A DNA stretch of 64,000 bases from Prado023 sp963706885 (GTDB taxonomy: Bacteria; Actinomycetota; Actinomycetes; S36-B12; CAIYMF01): the NCBI GenBank assembly GCA_963706885.1, contig CAVPNX010000008.1:62001-126000 (forward strand), given 5' to 3'. A program made the position numbers and the translations under genes. Positions 36,503 to 46,127 of this stretch are shown piece by piece. Each line of letters opens with the position of its first letter. The stretch's first letter is position 1. Below the pieces are notes generated by a model. It did no database searches and was not told the origin of the DNA. It saw nothing but the letters and a program-made list of their open reading frames with translations.

Positions 36503-38345
36503 ATGCGCAGGAGGGGATGGCTCGCCCTGATCCTGCTGGCCCCGGTGGCCGTGCTGATCCTCGGCACCCAGGTGGCCTCGCTGCTCGGCCTCGTGGGTGT
36601 TGTGCAGACCGCCCTCGCCGGACGGGACCGTGACAGCGCCGCGCTCGACAGCGGCCTGGGAACGATCCGTGCAGCCGCCAACATCCTCGACCGGACCTGG
36701 TCGTCGCCCGCAGCGACGCTCCTGGAGTACAACCCGATGACGCTGGGCGCCATGGACGACGTCAGCGCCTCGGTGCACGCCCTGGCGGTGGGCGCGCAGG
36801 CCCTGGAACCCCTGGCCGAGATCGGCACGGCCGCCGTCGGCTTCGACGGCGAGCCGCCGATCGTGTCCGGAACCACCATCGATCCGGCGAGGGCCGAGCA
36901 GCTGGCTCCCGCAGTGTCGGCCGTGCACCAGGCCCTGGCCGCCACCGGAGCCGCCCTGGCCGAGGTCGAGGGCTCGGGTCCGCTGGGCCGCCCCCTCGGG
37001 GACGTCGCCGACTCCCTCGCCGGCTCGGTCGCCGACCTGACGTGCGCTGGCGGGGGCGGCTGAGATCGCGATGCCGGACCTTGCCGAAGCACTGGGGTCC
37101 GTAGAGCCCAAGCGCTACCTGGTCGCCGCGCTCAACGATGCCGAGATCTTCGGCTCCGGAGGTGCCCCCCTGTCGGCGTTCGTCGTGCAGGCGGACAAGG
37201 GAACCCTGTCCGTGCCCATCTCGGGCCAGTTGGAGTCCAAGCTCTCGCCCAACAACCCACCGATCGAGTGGGAGCACAACGGTGGACCGCCCTGGTACCG
37301 GGAGGGCAAGCGCTACCCCTTCGTGAACTCGAACTTCCACCCCGACTTCGGCATCGCGGCGGTGGACATGCGCCGGGCTTGGGCTGCCCTGGGCTACCCG
37401 GAGGTGGACGGGGTCGTCACCGTGGACATCAGCGCCCTGGCCTCGATCCTGGCGTGGACCGGCCCGGTCGAGTCGCCCAGCTTCGGCCAGATCGATGCCG
37501 GGAACCTGGTGCGCACCATCCTGGTGGACGCCTACCGGCAGTTCAACAGCCCCGAAGGCGTCCTCGAACGGCATGCCCGCAACGACGAGCTCACCGATTC
37601 CCTCCTCACCGACCTCACGCGCCCGCTCAACCTGCTGTCCGCCCTGCGCGGCACGATGGACGCGATCCCGCCGCGACACCTCCAGGCCTCGTTCGACGCC
37701 CCGGCGCTGCAGGACGCGGTCGACTCACTGGCCGCCGGTGGTCAGCTGTCCCGGGGCACGGGCGACCTCATCGCCGTGCACTCGCAGAGCGCTCCCAACA
37801 AGCTCTCGGTGTTCCAGGATCGCCGGATCGCTCAGGAGGTCCAGCTGACCGCCGGGGGCGGGGCCACCGTTCGCAGGACCATCTCCTTCACCAACGATGT
37901 CCCCGAGGGCCTGGAGGGGGACCCCTCGACCTACCGCGGCTACCTGGCCCTGCTGGCCCGGATGCGCGTGGCCTATCGCCTGCCCCTGGCCGCCACGGAC
38001 ATGCGGATCAGCACGGGGAACTCCGTGTCGTTGGTCCCGGTCGCCCGGACGGGGCCGTTCCCCGACGAGGGCGGGGGGCAGGTGCTCTGGCAGGGCCACG
38101 AGACCGATCCCGGGAACACCACCACCGTGGTCATGGAGTACGTACTCCCGGACGGGACGTTCGAGCCCGGCACCTACGAGGTCCACGCCGATCCGCAGGC
38201 CCTGGCCCGTCCGGTCGACCTGTCGGTCAGGGTCCAGCCCGCACCCGGGGGTGTGCTCGACGCCACGTCCGGGTGGACCGAGTCCGACGGAGCCCTCGAG
38301 TGGTCCGGGGCCCTGGACCGCCCCCTGCACCTGACGGTCGGCTGA
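36503..38345 (+). CDS. DUF4012 protein, frame-broken
   Basis: About 613 residues. A membrane helix (WLALILLAPVAVLILGTQV) is followed by an extracytoplasmic region: helical part to residue 185, then the family core ALNDAEIFGSGGAPLSAFVV, NSNFHPDFGIAAVDMRRAW, VDGVVTVDISALASILAWTG and a C-terminal beta domain. The frame changes at the G5 run 37052-37056; removing one G joins ADLTCAGG to AEIAMPDLAEAL. DUF4012 genes are usually found in actinobacterial exopolysaccharide clusters; function unproven, but the context (three glycosyltransferases and a phosphoglycosyl transferase) supports a role in polymer handling. Start chosen at the ATG before the membrane helix. Confidence 0.8.
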
Positions 38346-39451
38346 TGCGGATCGCCCTGCTCGGGACCCGAGGGGTCCCTGCACGCTACGGCGGGTTCGA
38401 GACCGCCGCGGAGGAGATCGGCCGACGGCTCGTGGAGCGGGGACACGACGTGGTGGTCTACTGCCGCAACCCCGGCCAGACCCAGACGGAGTACCTCGGG
38501 ATGCGACTGGTCAACCTCCCCGCGGCTCGACATCGGGCCACCGAGACCCTCAGCCACACGGGCTTGTCCGTCGGCCATGCGATCGCCCGGGAACATCCCG
38601 ACGTCGCGTTCGTCTTCAACGCCGCGAATGCGCCGTTCCTCCCCGCCCTGCGGGCCGCGCGGATCCCAGTCGCCGTGCACGTCGATGGCCTCGAGTGGAA
38701 GCGCGCCAAGTGGGGCGCCCGCGCCTCCGGCTACTACCGCTGGGCGGAGGCGCGCAGCGCCCGCTGGGCCGACGCCGTGATCGCCGACGCCCACGGGATC
38801 GCCGACCACCTGCGCGCCGCCCACGGCATCCGTGCGCACTACATCCCCTACGGCGCCCCGATCGTCAGCCCCGACCCCACCCGGCTGGGCGAGCTGGGGC
38901 TGACCCCGCGTGGGTACCACCTCGTGGTCGCCCGCTTCGAACCGGAGAACCATCTCCTGGAGATCGTCACCGGGTACGTCGCCTCGCGCTGCCAGGCACC
39001 GCTGATCGTCGTCGGTGACGCCCCCTACTCCGATGCCTACCGGGGGCGCGTGCGGGCGACGGCCGGTGGTGATCCCCGCGTCCGGTTCCTCGGCGGGCTC
39101 TGGGACACCGACCTGCTCGACACCCTGTACGCCCACACGTCCACCTACCTGCACGGGCACAGCGTCGGAGGCACCAACCCGTCCCTCCTGCGGGCCCTGG
39201 GGGCGGGGGCTCCCGTCGCGGCCTACGACGTGGTCTTCAACAGGGAGGTGGCCGCCGCCGCCGGCGTGTACTTCACGACGCCCGCCGAGGTGGCCACCGT
39301 CTGCGAGGCTGCTGAGGCCGATCCCGGGGCGGCGATCGCGCGCGCGGCGGCCGGTCAGGCGGATGTCGCGCAGCGGTACCGGTGGACCGACGTGGCCGAC
39401 GCCTACGAGCAACTCGCCGGCGAGTTGCTCAGTACGCGCCGTGGCCGGTGA
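38345..39451 (+). CDS. DUF1972/GT4-type glycosyltransferase
   Basis: 368-residue GT-B enzyme. N-terminal DUF1972 signature ALLGTRGVPARYGGFETAAEEI is typical of rhamnosyl/galactosyl transferases in capsule clusters; also VVVYCRNPGQTQTEYLGM, VHVDGLEWKRAKWG, and the donor-domain YLHGHSVGGTNPSLLRALGAGAPV with the ExnE-like position replaced. Its ATG shares a base with the DUF4012 stop (TGATG). The 3' end overlaps the convergent sugar-transferase gene by 23 bp, with a perfect 24-bp palindrome in the overlap. Confidence 0.85.
   Translation: MRIALLGTRGVPARYGGFETAAEEIGRRLVERGHDVVVYCRNPGQTQTEYLGMRLVNLPAARHRATETLSHTGLSVGHAIAREHPDVAFVFNAANAPFLPALRAARIPVAVHVDGLEWKRAKWGARASGYYRWAEARSARWADAVIADAHGIADHLRAAHGIRAHYIPYGAPIVSPDPTRLGELGLTPRGYHLVVARFEPENHLLEIVTGYVASRCQAPLIVVGDAPYSDAYRGRVRATAGGDPRVRFLGGLWDTDLLDTLYAHTSTYLHGHSVGGTNPSLLRALGAGAPVAAYDVVFNREVAAAAGVYFTTPAEVATVCEAAEADPGAAIARAAAGQADVAQRYRWTDVADAYEQLAGELLSTRRGR
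39407..39430. terminator. 24-bp perfect palindrome at two convergent gene ends
   Basis: GAGCAACTCGCC followed by its exact reverse complement, inside the 3' coding end of the glycosyltransferase (+) and touching the stop of the sugar transferase (-). As RNA it forms a stable hairpin from either strand, so a bidirectional terminator is likely. Confidence 0.6.
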
Positions 39452-40964
39452 TGACGGCCTTGAACGTCTTGGCCAGGATGACGATGTCCAGGGCGATCGA
39501 CCAGGTCTCGATGTAGTGCAGGTCCAGGCGCATCCGGTCGTCCCACGAGACCTCCTTGCGACCGGAGATCTGCCACAGGCCGGTCATGCCGGGCTTGGTC
39601 AGGTGCCGGCGGTGCTCGGCGTCGCCGAGGAGCTCCAGCTCGTCGGGCAGCATGGGGCGGGGGCCGACCAGCGACATCGACCCACTGATGACGTTGAACA
39701 GCTGGGGCAGCTCGTCGATGCTCCAGCGGCGCAGCCCCCGGCCCACGCGGGTGACCCGCGGATCCTCCCGGTAGCGCTCTGCGACGTCGTCGTCGAGGTC
39801 GCCGATCACGTCGGCACGGATCGAGTCGGCGCCCACGTGCATCGTGCGGAACTTGATGCACCGGAAGGTCTCACCGGACCGCCCGACCCGGTCGCTGACG
39901 TAGAGGGCCCGACCCAGGGAGTCGAACTTGATGGCGATGCCGATCAGGAGGTAGAACGGCGCCAGGATCACGACCAGCGGGATCGCGACAAGCAGGTCGA
40001 CCATCCGCTTGAGGGCACGCTTGGGGCCGGTCAGGCTCGGCTCGTCGAGGTGGATCAGCGGCAGGCCGGCAGCAGGCCGCACCGACATGCGCGGACCAGC
40101 GATGTCGGACATGACCGGCGACACGAGCAGGTCGATCCGGGGACCCTCCAGCCGCCACGCGAGCCGTCGCAGCAGCGCCGGGTCGACCGCGGTGGACTCC
40201 GCGACAGCGACAGCGTGGACGTTATGGGCATCGATCCAGGCCATCACGTCGTCGAGCCAGGCATCCCGGACCGCCTCTGCGGACTCCCCGTCCCGGACCC
40301 GGGGGGGCTGCACGGTACCGATGACCTTGAACCCGGCCACGGCATCGGTCGTGAAGGATTCGGCCAGGGCAGCCGTGCGCAGGCGGTCACCCACGATCAG
40401 GGTGCTCTGCTGGAACCGGCCCGTGAGGCGCTGGCGTCCCAGCCAGATGCGGAGCACCCACCGGCCGAGCAGCACCAGCATGGTGCCGATCAGCAGCGTG
40501 GGCAGGACCAGGCGCAGCGGCGGGGCGGACTTGGCCACGTACGAGCCGATGGCGATCGCCGACAGCATGGTGACCCCGGCGTTGACGATCCGCTTGAACT
40601 CCTCGTTGCCCACCCCGAGGTAGCGCGACTCGTAGCCCCCCCGGAGCAGGATCAGCAGCAACCAGATCACCACCATCGCCGCACCGGTCAGCGGCGTCTG
40701 GACCTGGTCGAGCAGGTAGCCGGCGTTGATCATCACGGCGATGTAGATGCTGATGCTCATGCCCAGGATGCCCAGATCGAGCAGGAAGGCACGCAGGGCC
40801 ACGGAGAACATCGGGTCGACCTCAGCGCGGCCGCGGGCCTCAGGGCGCTCCACGATGACGGCGACCGGGGAACGGCCCACCCCTGCCGTCTCACCGGCGA
40901 CGCGCAGAAGGCGCGGCTTGGACGCTGCGTCCCGAGCTTCGATGCCTGCCATCTCCCCTCCCAC
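39429..40964 (-). CDS. undecaprenyl-phosphate sugar phosphotransferase (WbaP/WcaJ-like)
   Basis: Polyprenyl-phosphate hexose-1-phosphate transferase of about 510 residues that starts repeat-unit assembly. Four N-terminal helices (FLLDLGILGMSISIYIAVMI; LTGAAMVVIWLLLILL; IVNAGVTMLSAIAIGSYV; LVLPTLLIGTMLVLLGRWV), a CoA-binding-like Rossmann region (QQSTLIVGDRLRTAALAESF), then the catalytic domain: KRMVDLLVAIPLVVILAPFY, IKFRTMHVGAD, RRWSIDELPQLFNVISGSM, VGPRPMLPDE and KPGMTGLWQISGR. GTG at 40964 or ATG at 40952 as start. It is divergent from the glycosidase-like lipoprotein and is probably the initiating enzyme of this cluster. Confidence 0.92.
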   Translation of the reverse strand: MGGEMAGIEARDAASKPRLLRVAGETAGVGRSPVAVIVERPEARGRAEVDPMFSVALRAFLLDLGILGMSISIYIAVMINAGYLLDQVQTPLTGAAMVVIWLLLILLRGGYESRYLGVGNEEFKRIVNAGVTMLSAIAIGSYVAKSAPPLRLVLPTLLIGTMLVLLGRWVLRIWLGRQRLTGRFQQSTLIVGDRLRTAALAESFTTDAVAGFKVIGTVQPPRVRDGESAEAVRDAWLDDVMAWIDAHNVHAVAVAESTAVDPALLRRLAWRLEGPRIDLLVSPVMSDIAGPRMSVRPAAGLPLIHLDEPSLTGPKRALKRMVDLLVAIPLVVILAPFYLLIGIAIKFDSLGRALYVSDRVGRSGETFRCIKFRTMHVGADSIRADVIGDLDDDVAERYREDPRVTRVGRGLRRWSIDELPQLFNVISGSMSLVGPRPMLPDELELLGDAEHRRHLTKPGMTGLWQISGRKEVSWDDRMRLDLHYIETWSIALDIVILAKTFKAVITGHGAY

Positions 40965-41104
40965 CAGCGTAGACGGCCCAGCAACTGACGAGACTAGACA
41001 CCTGAGCCGCCGATTCCAAGCCGAGCAGCCTCACCGGCACCGTCGGATTCCCGCGGGGGCTCCCACCGACGTGGGTATCCTGCAGCCCTGATGAGGGAGG
41101 TCAG

Positions 41105-42430
41105 ATGCCCGGTTGGTGCCGTTTTGTGCTGTGCGCTGCCCTGGGGGTGGTCACCGTGATGCTGGTCGGGTGCACCGGATCCCCACCCGCGCCCGATGAA
41201 CCCTCCACGTCGGCCAGTGGCACAGGAGCTGACGCACCGACCCCCTCGGGGGATCCCGTCGCCAGGGAGCTGTTCGGCACCCACGTGGGCAACCTCGCGT
41301 CGGGAGTTGAGCCGCTTCCGCCGGCCGCCGGGGCGATCCGGTTGTGGGACTCGGGAGTGACCTGGCGCCAGCTCGAGCCCGAGCAGGGACAGATCAACTG
41401 GGCACTGATGGACTCCGCCGTGTCCCAGGCCGAGAAGACCGGGGCCGCCGACATCCAGTGGGTCCACGGCAGTCCGCCCCAGTGGGCGGCGCTGGACCCC
41501 GAGGCGCCGGGCCTCTACGGACCGGGCACCTCCTCGGCACCTGACAAGGAGGCGTACCTGGACTTCCTGCGCCAGGTGGCCGAGCGGTACCAGGGCCGCA
41601 TCACCTCGTACCAGGTCTGGAACGAGGCGAACATCAAGATCTTCTACCGCGGCAAGCCCGACTACCTGGCCGAGCTCACGCTCGAGGCCAAGGAGGTCCT
41701 TGACGAGGTCGATCCCGAGGCCCTGCTGGTCGGCGCCAGCACGACGGTCCGCTCCGCCGGGCCGGTGAAGCCCTGGTACGGCAAGTACTCCGCGGCGCTG
41801 GCCGAGCGGGGATGGCCGGTCGACGCCATGGCGGTGCACCTCTACCCGCTGGCCGATCAGGGTGCCGAAACCCGCGCGGACTATGCGCGCCTGATGAAGG
41901 GCTGGCTGGCTGAACGGGGATGGACCGGCCCGGTGTGGGACACGGAGATCAGCTTCGGTGACCGCCGCGACTTCGCCAAGGAGAAGGTCGTCGTCCCCCA
42001 GGACGTGGCCGTGGGGTGGGTGGCCCGCACGTACATCGACTCGCTGGCCCTGGGCATCGGCCGCGTCTACTGGTACGGGTGGAACATCCCCGTCCTGGGC
42101 ATCGACCAGGTGGACGCCACGACCGGGGAGATCCTGCCCGCCGGCCAGGCGTACCTGACTGTGCAGGAGTGGTTCGACGGGGCGTACTGGCAGGGGTGCA
42201 CCGGTGAGCTGATGGAACCGACCGGCGACACAGGGGCGTTGACAACGTGCGAGCTCGCAACCGGCGACGGGCTGCCGGCCCAGATCCTGTTCAGCCACAA
42301 GGGCCCGGCCACCATCCCGATGCCGGGCGGCGCGACCCAGGTCTGCCGGCTCGACGGCACCTGCGAGCCGGCGTCGGGGCAGTCGCTGGAGATCACGGCC
42401 GACCCGATCCTGGTGCGGCTCTCCGGGTGA
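41105..42430 (+). CDS. lipoprotein glycoside hydrolase-like protein (GH39-like)
   Basis: 441 residues. Signal peptide with lipobox VMLVGC (residues about 19-24), a Pro/Ser/Thr linker, then a TIM-barrel glycosidase of clan GH-A: FGTHVGNLAS, RLWDSGVTWRQLEPEQG, the acid/base Glu in YQVWNEANIKIFYRG, and the nucleophile Glu in VWDTEISFGDRRD, plus VYWYGWNIPVLG. A small C-terminal beta region with a few cysteines follows. The layout recalls PslG-type GH39 enzymes that trim their own exopolysaccharide. Good GAGGGAGG site before the ATG. The next gene is a paralogue, so this is a tandem duplication. Substrate unknown. Confidence 0.8.
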   Translation: MPGWCRFVLCAALGVVTVMLVGCTGSPPAPDEPSTSASGTGADAPTPSGDPVARELFGTHVGNLASGVEPLPPAAGAIRLWDSGVTWRQLEPEQGQINWALMDSAVSQAEKTGAADIQWVHGSPPQWAALDPEAPGLYGPGTSSAPDKEAYLDFLRQVAERYQGRITSYQVWNEANIKIFYRGKPDYLAELTLEAKEVLDEVDPEALLVGASTTVRSAGPVKPWYGKYSAALAERGWPVDAMAVHLYPLADQGAETRADYARLMKGWLAERGWTGPVWDTEISFGDRRDFAKEKVVVPQDVAVGWVARTYIDSLALGIGRVYWYGWNIPVLGIDQVDATTGEILPAGQAYLTVQEWFDGAYWQGCTGELMEPTGDTGALTTCELATGDGLPAQILFSHKGPATIPMPGGATQVCRLDGTCEPASGQSLEITADPILVRLSG

Positions 42431-42569
42431 GCTCGGCGGCCCCATTCCCACTGCAGCAATGCGGGGCCTAAGCCTCGGATAAGCCGCGCCGCGGGGCCGT
42501 GGAGAGTTGACTGACACGCCTCCGGGAGGCACTGTGAGCGCATTCCCGTTGCCGATTTGGGGGGGTCCC

Positions 42570-43851
42570 ATGCGCACGATCACCAAGCTGCTCGTCCCCG
42601 CGATGGCTGCCGGCCTGCTGGCCGCGACGCTGCCCGCAGGCGCGGCCACCGCTGCACCCGTCGTGCAGCCGGAGCTCTTCGGCCAGCACGTGGCCAAGAT
42701 CAGTTCTGGTGCTCCGGAGTCCCTCCGGGGTGCCGTCGGTGCGATCCGCCTCTGGGACGCGGGCCTGACATGGCGCGAGCTGCAGCCCACGAGGAACGGT
42801 CCGATCGACATCGCCCGGCTGCAGACCGCCGTCAACAACGCCAGCGCCCTCGGTGCATCCGAGATCATGTTCACCCTCGGCTCGACGCCGGAGTGGGCCG
42901 CGAACAGCACCGCACTGCAGCCGGCGAACGCCCGGCTCGCGCTCTACGGGCCCGGCTCGAACAGCCACCCGGATGAGGCGGCGTTCCTGGCGTTCCTGAA
43001 GGCCATCGCCTCGCCGCAGAACGTGCAGGGGATCACGTCGTTCCAGATGTGGAACGAGGCGAACCTCAAGGACTTCTACCTCGGCACCCCGACGCAGATG
43101 GCACAACTGACCAAGCGGGCCAAGCAGGCCCTCAGGGAGGTCGGGTCGGGAGCCAAGCTGGTCGCGGCGAGCACGACCGTGCGCGCTGACTGGCCCTGTC
43201 GGCAAGTTCGGCAAGGCCTACGGGGCAGCCATGCGCAAGGCCAAGGCCTGGGGCTCGGTGGACGCGGTCTCCGCGCACTTCTACCCGCCGGCGACGTCGG
43301 GACCGGCCACGCGGGTGGCCTACATCAAGAAGGTCAAGTCGTACTACAAGAGGTACGGCGCAGGTAAGAAGCCGCTGTGGGACACCGAGATGAACTTCGG
43401 CGACCGGCGTGCCTACATGAAGACCAAGCGCGTGTACTCGGGTCAGACCGCAGCCACCTTCGTCGCCCGCACCTTCCTGGATGCCCAGCGATACGGCGTC
43501 AAGAGGGTGTTCTGGTACGGCTGGGACATCCACGTGCTCGGTACCGACATGACCTCCCAGAGCTCCCCCGGCGGCGAGGTCACCGAGGGCGGAGCCGCCT
43601 ATAAGCAGATCCGCAACTGGATGGTCGGCAAGTCGTGGTACGGATGCAAGGTCAAGTCCTCGATCACCACCTGCACCCTGCGTGCGGGCGGCACCAAGTA
43701 CACGATCCGCTACGCATCCAAGACCAAGTCCATGACGCTTCCAAAGGGCACGACTGCCTACCAGAAGCTGCTTGATGCGAGTCCGGCCCCCGCGTCGGCC
43801 GGATCGAAGATCGCCGTGGGACCGCAGCCGGTCCTGATCATCGGCGGCTGA
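42570..43851 (+). CDS. secreted paralogue of the GH39-like protein, frame-broken
   Basis: About 426 residues. A Sec signal peptide (TITKLLVPAMAAGLLAATLPAGAATA) without lipobox, then the same barrel: FGQHVAKISSG, RLWDAGLTWRELQPTRNG, acid/base Glu in FQMWNEANLKDFYLG, nucleophile Glu in LWDTEMNFGDRRAYM, VFWYGWDIHVLG. The two halves are in different frames; a one-base change near 43180-43190, just after AASTTVRA, joins them (the paralogue reads ASTTVRSAGPVKPWYGK here). The 3' part is Lys/Thr-rich. One copy is membrane-anchored and this one released, which may divide work between cell surface and medium. Confidence 0.75.
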
Positions 43852-43867
43852 CCCCACACGAGCCCCT

Positions 43868-43906
43868 CGGGGGCCCTGCGCCTCCTTCGCGGGGCCAGGG
43901 CCCCCG
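43868..43906. terminator. strong hairpin after the glycosidase pair
   Basis: CGGGGGCCCTG / CAGGGCCCCCG, 11-bp perfect stem, 17 bp after the stop, with a further ACGAG/CTCGT match outside. No T-tract. Confidence 0.7.
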
Positions 43907-44005
43907 ACTCGTGTTGGCACCGCCGGGTCCGAGGCTGAGCCCGGGCGGCGCACCCCGGTCCTGACCGATTCGGGCGCGGCGACACCCCCGTGACATCCTC
44001 GGCGG

Positions 44006-45255
44006 GTGCTCTCGACCGTCTCCGCGCGCGTGCGTGGCAGCGTCCTGGGCGTGCGGGACTTCCGCCGGCTGTGGTTGGCCCAGGCCTTCTCCACCATCGG
44101 TGACCAGATCTTCCCGATCGCAGCCACGATCGCGGTCCTCGACGCGGGAGGCAGCGCAGCCCAGCTCGGCCTGATCCTCGGGGCCCGCTGGTTGGCCATC
44201 CTGGTGTTCGCGCTCATCGGCGGCGTCTGGGCGGACCGCCTGTCCCGACGCACCGTGATGATGGTCGCCGACCTGTTCCGGGCGGTCGTCGTCGCGGTGA
44301 TCGCGGTGTGGCCCGGCGGCCCGCCGTTGGCCGTGCTGGCTGCGGCGGTCTTCGCCGTGGGTGCCGCCGAGGCGTTCTTCCGTCCGGCGCAGACCGCGCT
44401 GATCCCCAGCCTGCTGCCCGCAGAACGGCTGCCCCAGGCCAACGGGCTGGTCTCGATCAGCTCCCGGTCTGCCGCGGTGGTCGGCCCGGGGCTCGGCGGG
44501 CTGCTGGTCGTCGGGCTGGGGTCGACCGAGGCGGCCTTCGCCGTCAACGTCGTCATGTTCATGGTGAGCATGGTGTTCCTGTTCGGAGTCCATGAGCCGG
44601 TGCGCCAGGCCCGCGATGGGGCGCTCGGGTCGAGCTTCATGCGTGACGTCCGGGAGGGTCTGGCGGAGGTCCGCCGCCACCGCTGGGTGGCCGGCACCCT
44701 CGTCGCGGCCTCGCTGCTGCTGCTGCTTGCCGTGGCGCCGCTGACGGTGCTCCTGCCGATCATCGGTCGCGAGGAGTACGGCACCGACAGCGTGTTCGCG
44801 ATCTCGCAGGTCTGCTTCTCGGCGGCGGGCTGGCCGGGGCCCTGTTCGCGATGACCTACCGGCCGCGGCACGTGGGGTCCTTCAGCTGGCTCATCGCGCT
44901 GGCCTACCTCGGCATCCCGCTGAGCCTGCTGCTCGGCAGCCCGCCATGGGTGCTCTACCTCGCCTACGCGATCGGCGGGTTCTCGTGGGAGCCGTTCGCG
45001 GTGTACTGGGCCTCGGCGCTGCAGACCCAGATCCCGGCCGAACGGCTGGCGCGCGTCTCCAGCGTCGACTGGATGGCCTCCTTCGGGCTCATGCCCCTCG
45101 GGTTGGCGGTGACCGGCCCGATCGTGGCGAGGGTCGGGCAGGACGTGGTGCTGGTGGTGGCGATCGTGAGCATCGTCGTGCTGACCCTGGGGGTCGTGCG
45201 GGTTCCCGGCGTGCGCGACTTCCGGGACCCCGCGGTCGCCCAGGGCCTGCGCTGA
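44006..45255 (+). CDS. MFS_3/EntS-type exporter, frame-broken
   Basis: About 415 residues. GTG start; RDFRRLWLAQAFSTIGDQIFPIA (TM1), LGARWLAILVFALIGGVWADRLSRRTVMM (motif A), RPAQTALIPSLLPAERLPQANGL and GLVSISSRSAAVVGPGLGGLLV are typical of the EntS/tetracycline-type family. The frame changes by one base at about 44815-44833 (FAISQVCFSAAG continues as LAGALFAMTYRPRHVG), after which helices 7-12 follow. Probable export of a hydrophobic compound or siderophore; no siderophore genes are nearby, so substrate is open. Confidence 0.78.
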
Positions 45256-45285
45256 GCGACCACCCGACCAGGCGGCTCTGCGGGG

Positions 45286-45852
45286 CTACTTCGGGTTCTG
45301 CGCGTACTGCGAGGCCACCGGCCCGGACTGCCCGACGTACTTCGAGTGCAGGTCGACGTGGCCATAGGGACGCTCGGCGGGGGCGTCCAGGGAGTGGAAG
45401 CTGAGCTGGCCGATCCGCATCCCCGGCCAGAGCTTGATCGGCAGCGTGGCCACGTTGCTCAGCTCGAGGGTGATCTGGCCGCGCGGCCAGCCCGGATCCA
45501 CGAACCCCGCCGTGGCGTGGATGAGCAGGCCCAACCGTCCCAGGCTGCTCTTGCCCTCGACCCGCGCGACCAGGTCGTCGGGCAGGCCGATCGCCTCGAC
45601 CGTCGTACCGAGCACGAACTCCCCGGGGTGCAGGATGAACGCGGTCCCCTCGGGCACCCTGACCCGCTCGTTGAGGTCTGCCGGCTTGTCGTAGGGGTCG
45701 ATCACCTCGGTGGTGTGGTTGCGGAACACCAGGAACTCCGGGCCGAGCCGCACGTCCACGCTGGCCGGCTGGATCTGGGCGTCCTCGATCGGATCGATGA
45801 TGAGGCGGCCCTCGTCGAGAAGTCGTCGGATGGTGCCATCGGAGAGGATCAT
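45286..45852 (-). CDS. dcd: dCTP deaminase, probably dUMP-forming
   Basis: 188 residues from a leaderless ATG. Trimeric dUTPase-fold enzyme supplying dUMP for dTMP synthesis. Motifs: QPASVDVRLGPEFLVFRNH, LHPGEFVLGTTVEAIGLPDDLVARVEGKSSLGRLGLLIHATAGFVDPGW (split here for reading only), VATLPIKLWPGMRIGQLSF and the C-terminal SKYVGQSGPVASQ. The stretch IHATAGFVDPGW resembles bifunctional DCD-DUT enzymes (as in mycobacteria) rather than the E. coli form with HVTAHRIDPGW, which suggests direct conversion of dCTP to dUMP. The frame is open for 90 more codons upstream but those run through tRNA-Gly and are not coding. Confidence 0.93.
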   Translation of the reverse strand: MILSDGTIRRLLDEGRLIIDPIEDAQIQPASVDVRLGPEFLVFRNHTTEVIDPYDKPADLNERVRVPEGTAFILHPGEFVLGTTVEAIGLPDDLVARVEGKSSLGRLGLLIHATAGFVDPGWPRGQITLELSNVATLPIKLWPGMRIGQLSFHSLDAPAERPYGHVDLHSKYVGQSGPVASQYAQNPK

Positions 45853-45859
45853 GCAGCGG

Positions 45860-45865
45860 ATGCTA
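45860..45865 (-). promoter_or_regulatory. -10 box TAGCAT, leaderless dcd
   Basis: Minus-strand TAGCAT, 7 nt before the ATG at 45852. Confidence 0.6.
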
Positions 45866-45898
45866 TCGGCGCCCGTCCGGTGCCGTGGGTCGGTCCCA

Positions 45899-45980
45899 GG
45901 ATCGCGTCGGGTCTGCTGGGGCCCCACCCTGATCGCGTCGGGTCTCGACGAACGCGATCCCCTCGAACCCGACGTGATCC
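45899..45980. repeat. three copies of a GGATCRCGTCGGGT element
   Basis: GGATCGCGTCGGGTCTGC at 45899-45916, GATCGCGTCGGGTCT at 45931-45945, and the inverted copy ACCCGACGTGATCC at 45967-45980; the last two form a hairpin. The first matches 17 of 18 bases of an element at 33707-33724. Located upstream of dcd and before tRNA-Gly. Confidence 0.7.
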
Positions 45981-46056
45981 CCCCGGGCCGGTTGGGCGCT
46001 GGGCGGGGCGTGGGGCATAATCTGGTCGTGCCGTCGGATCGTCCCGGCGTGTGCAC

Positions 46057-46127
46057 GCGGGTGTAGTTCAATGGCAGAACATCAGCTTCCCAAGCTGACA
46101 GTGCGGGTTCGATTCCCGTCACCCGCT
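46057..46127 (+). tRNA. tRNA-Gly(CCC)
   Basis: Acceptor GCGGGTG/CACCCGC with T discriminator; anticodon stem TCAGC/GCTGA with loop TTCCCAA (anticodon CCC); T-loop GGTTCGATTCC. 71 nt, CCA not encoded. Decodes GGG. Confidence 0.95.

Noticed and set aside
45853..46122. N-terminal extension of Dcd by 90 residues
   Set aside because: Would translate antisense through tRNA-Gly; the family N-terminus and a leaderless -10 fit the ATG at 45852.
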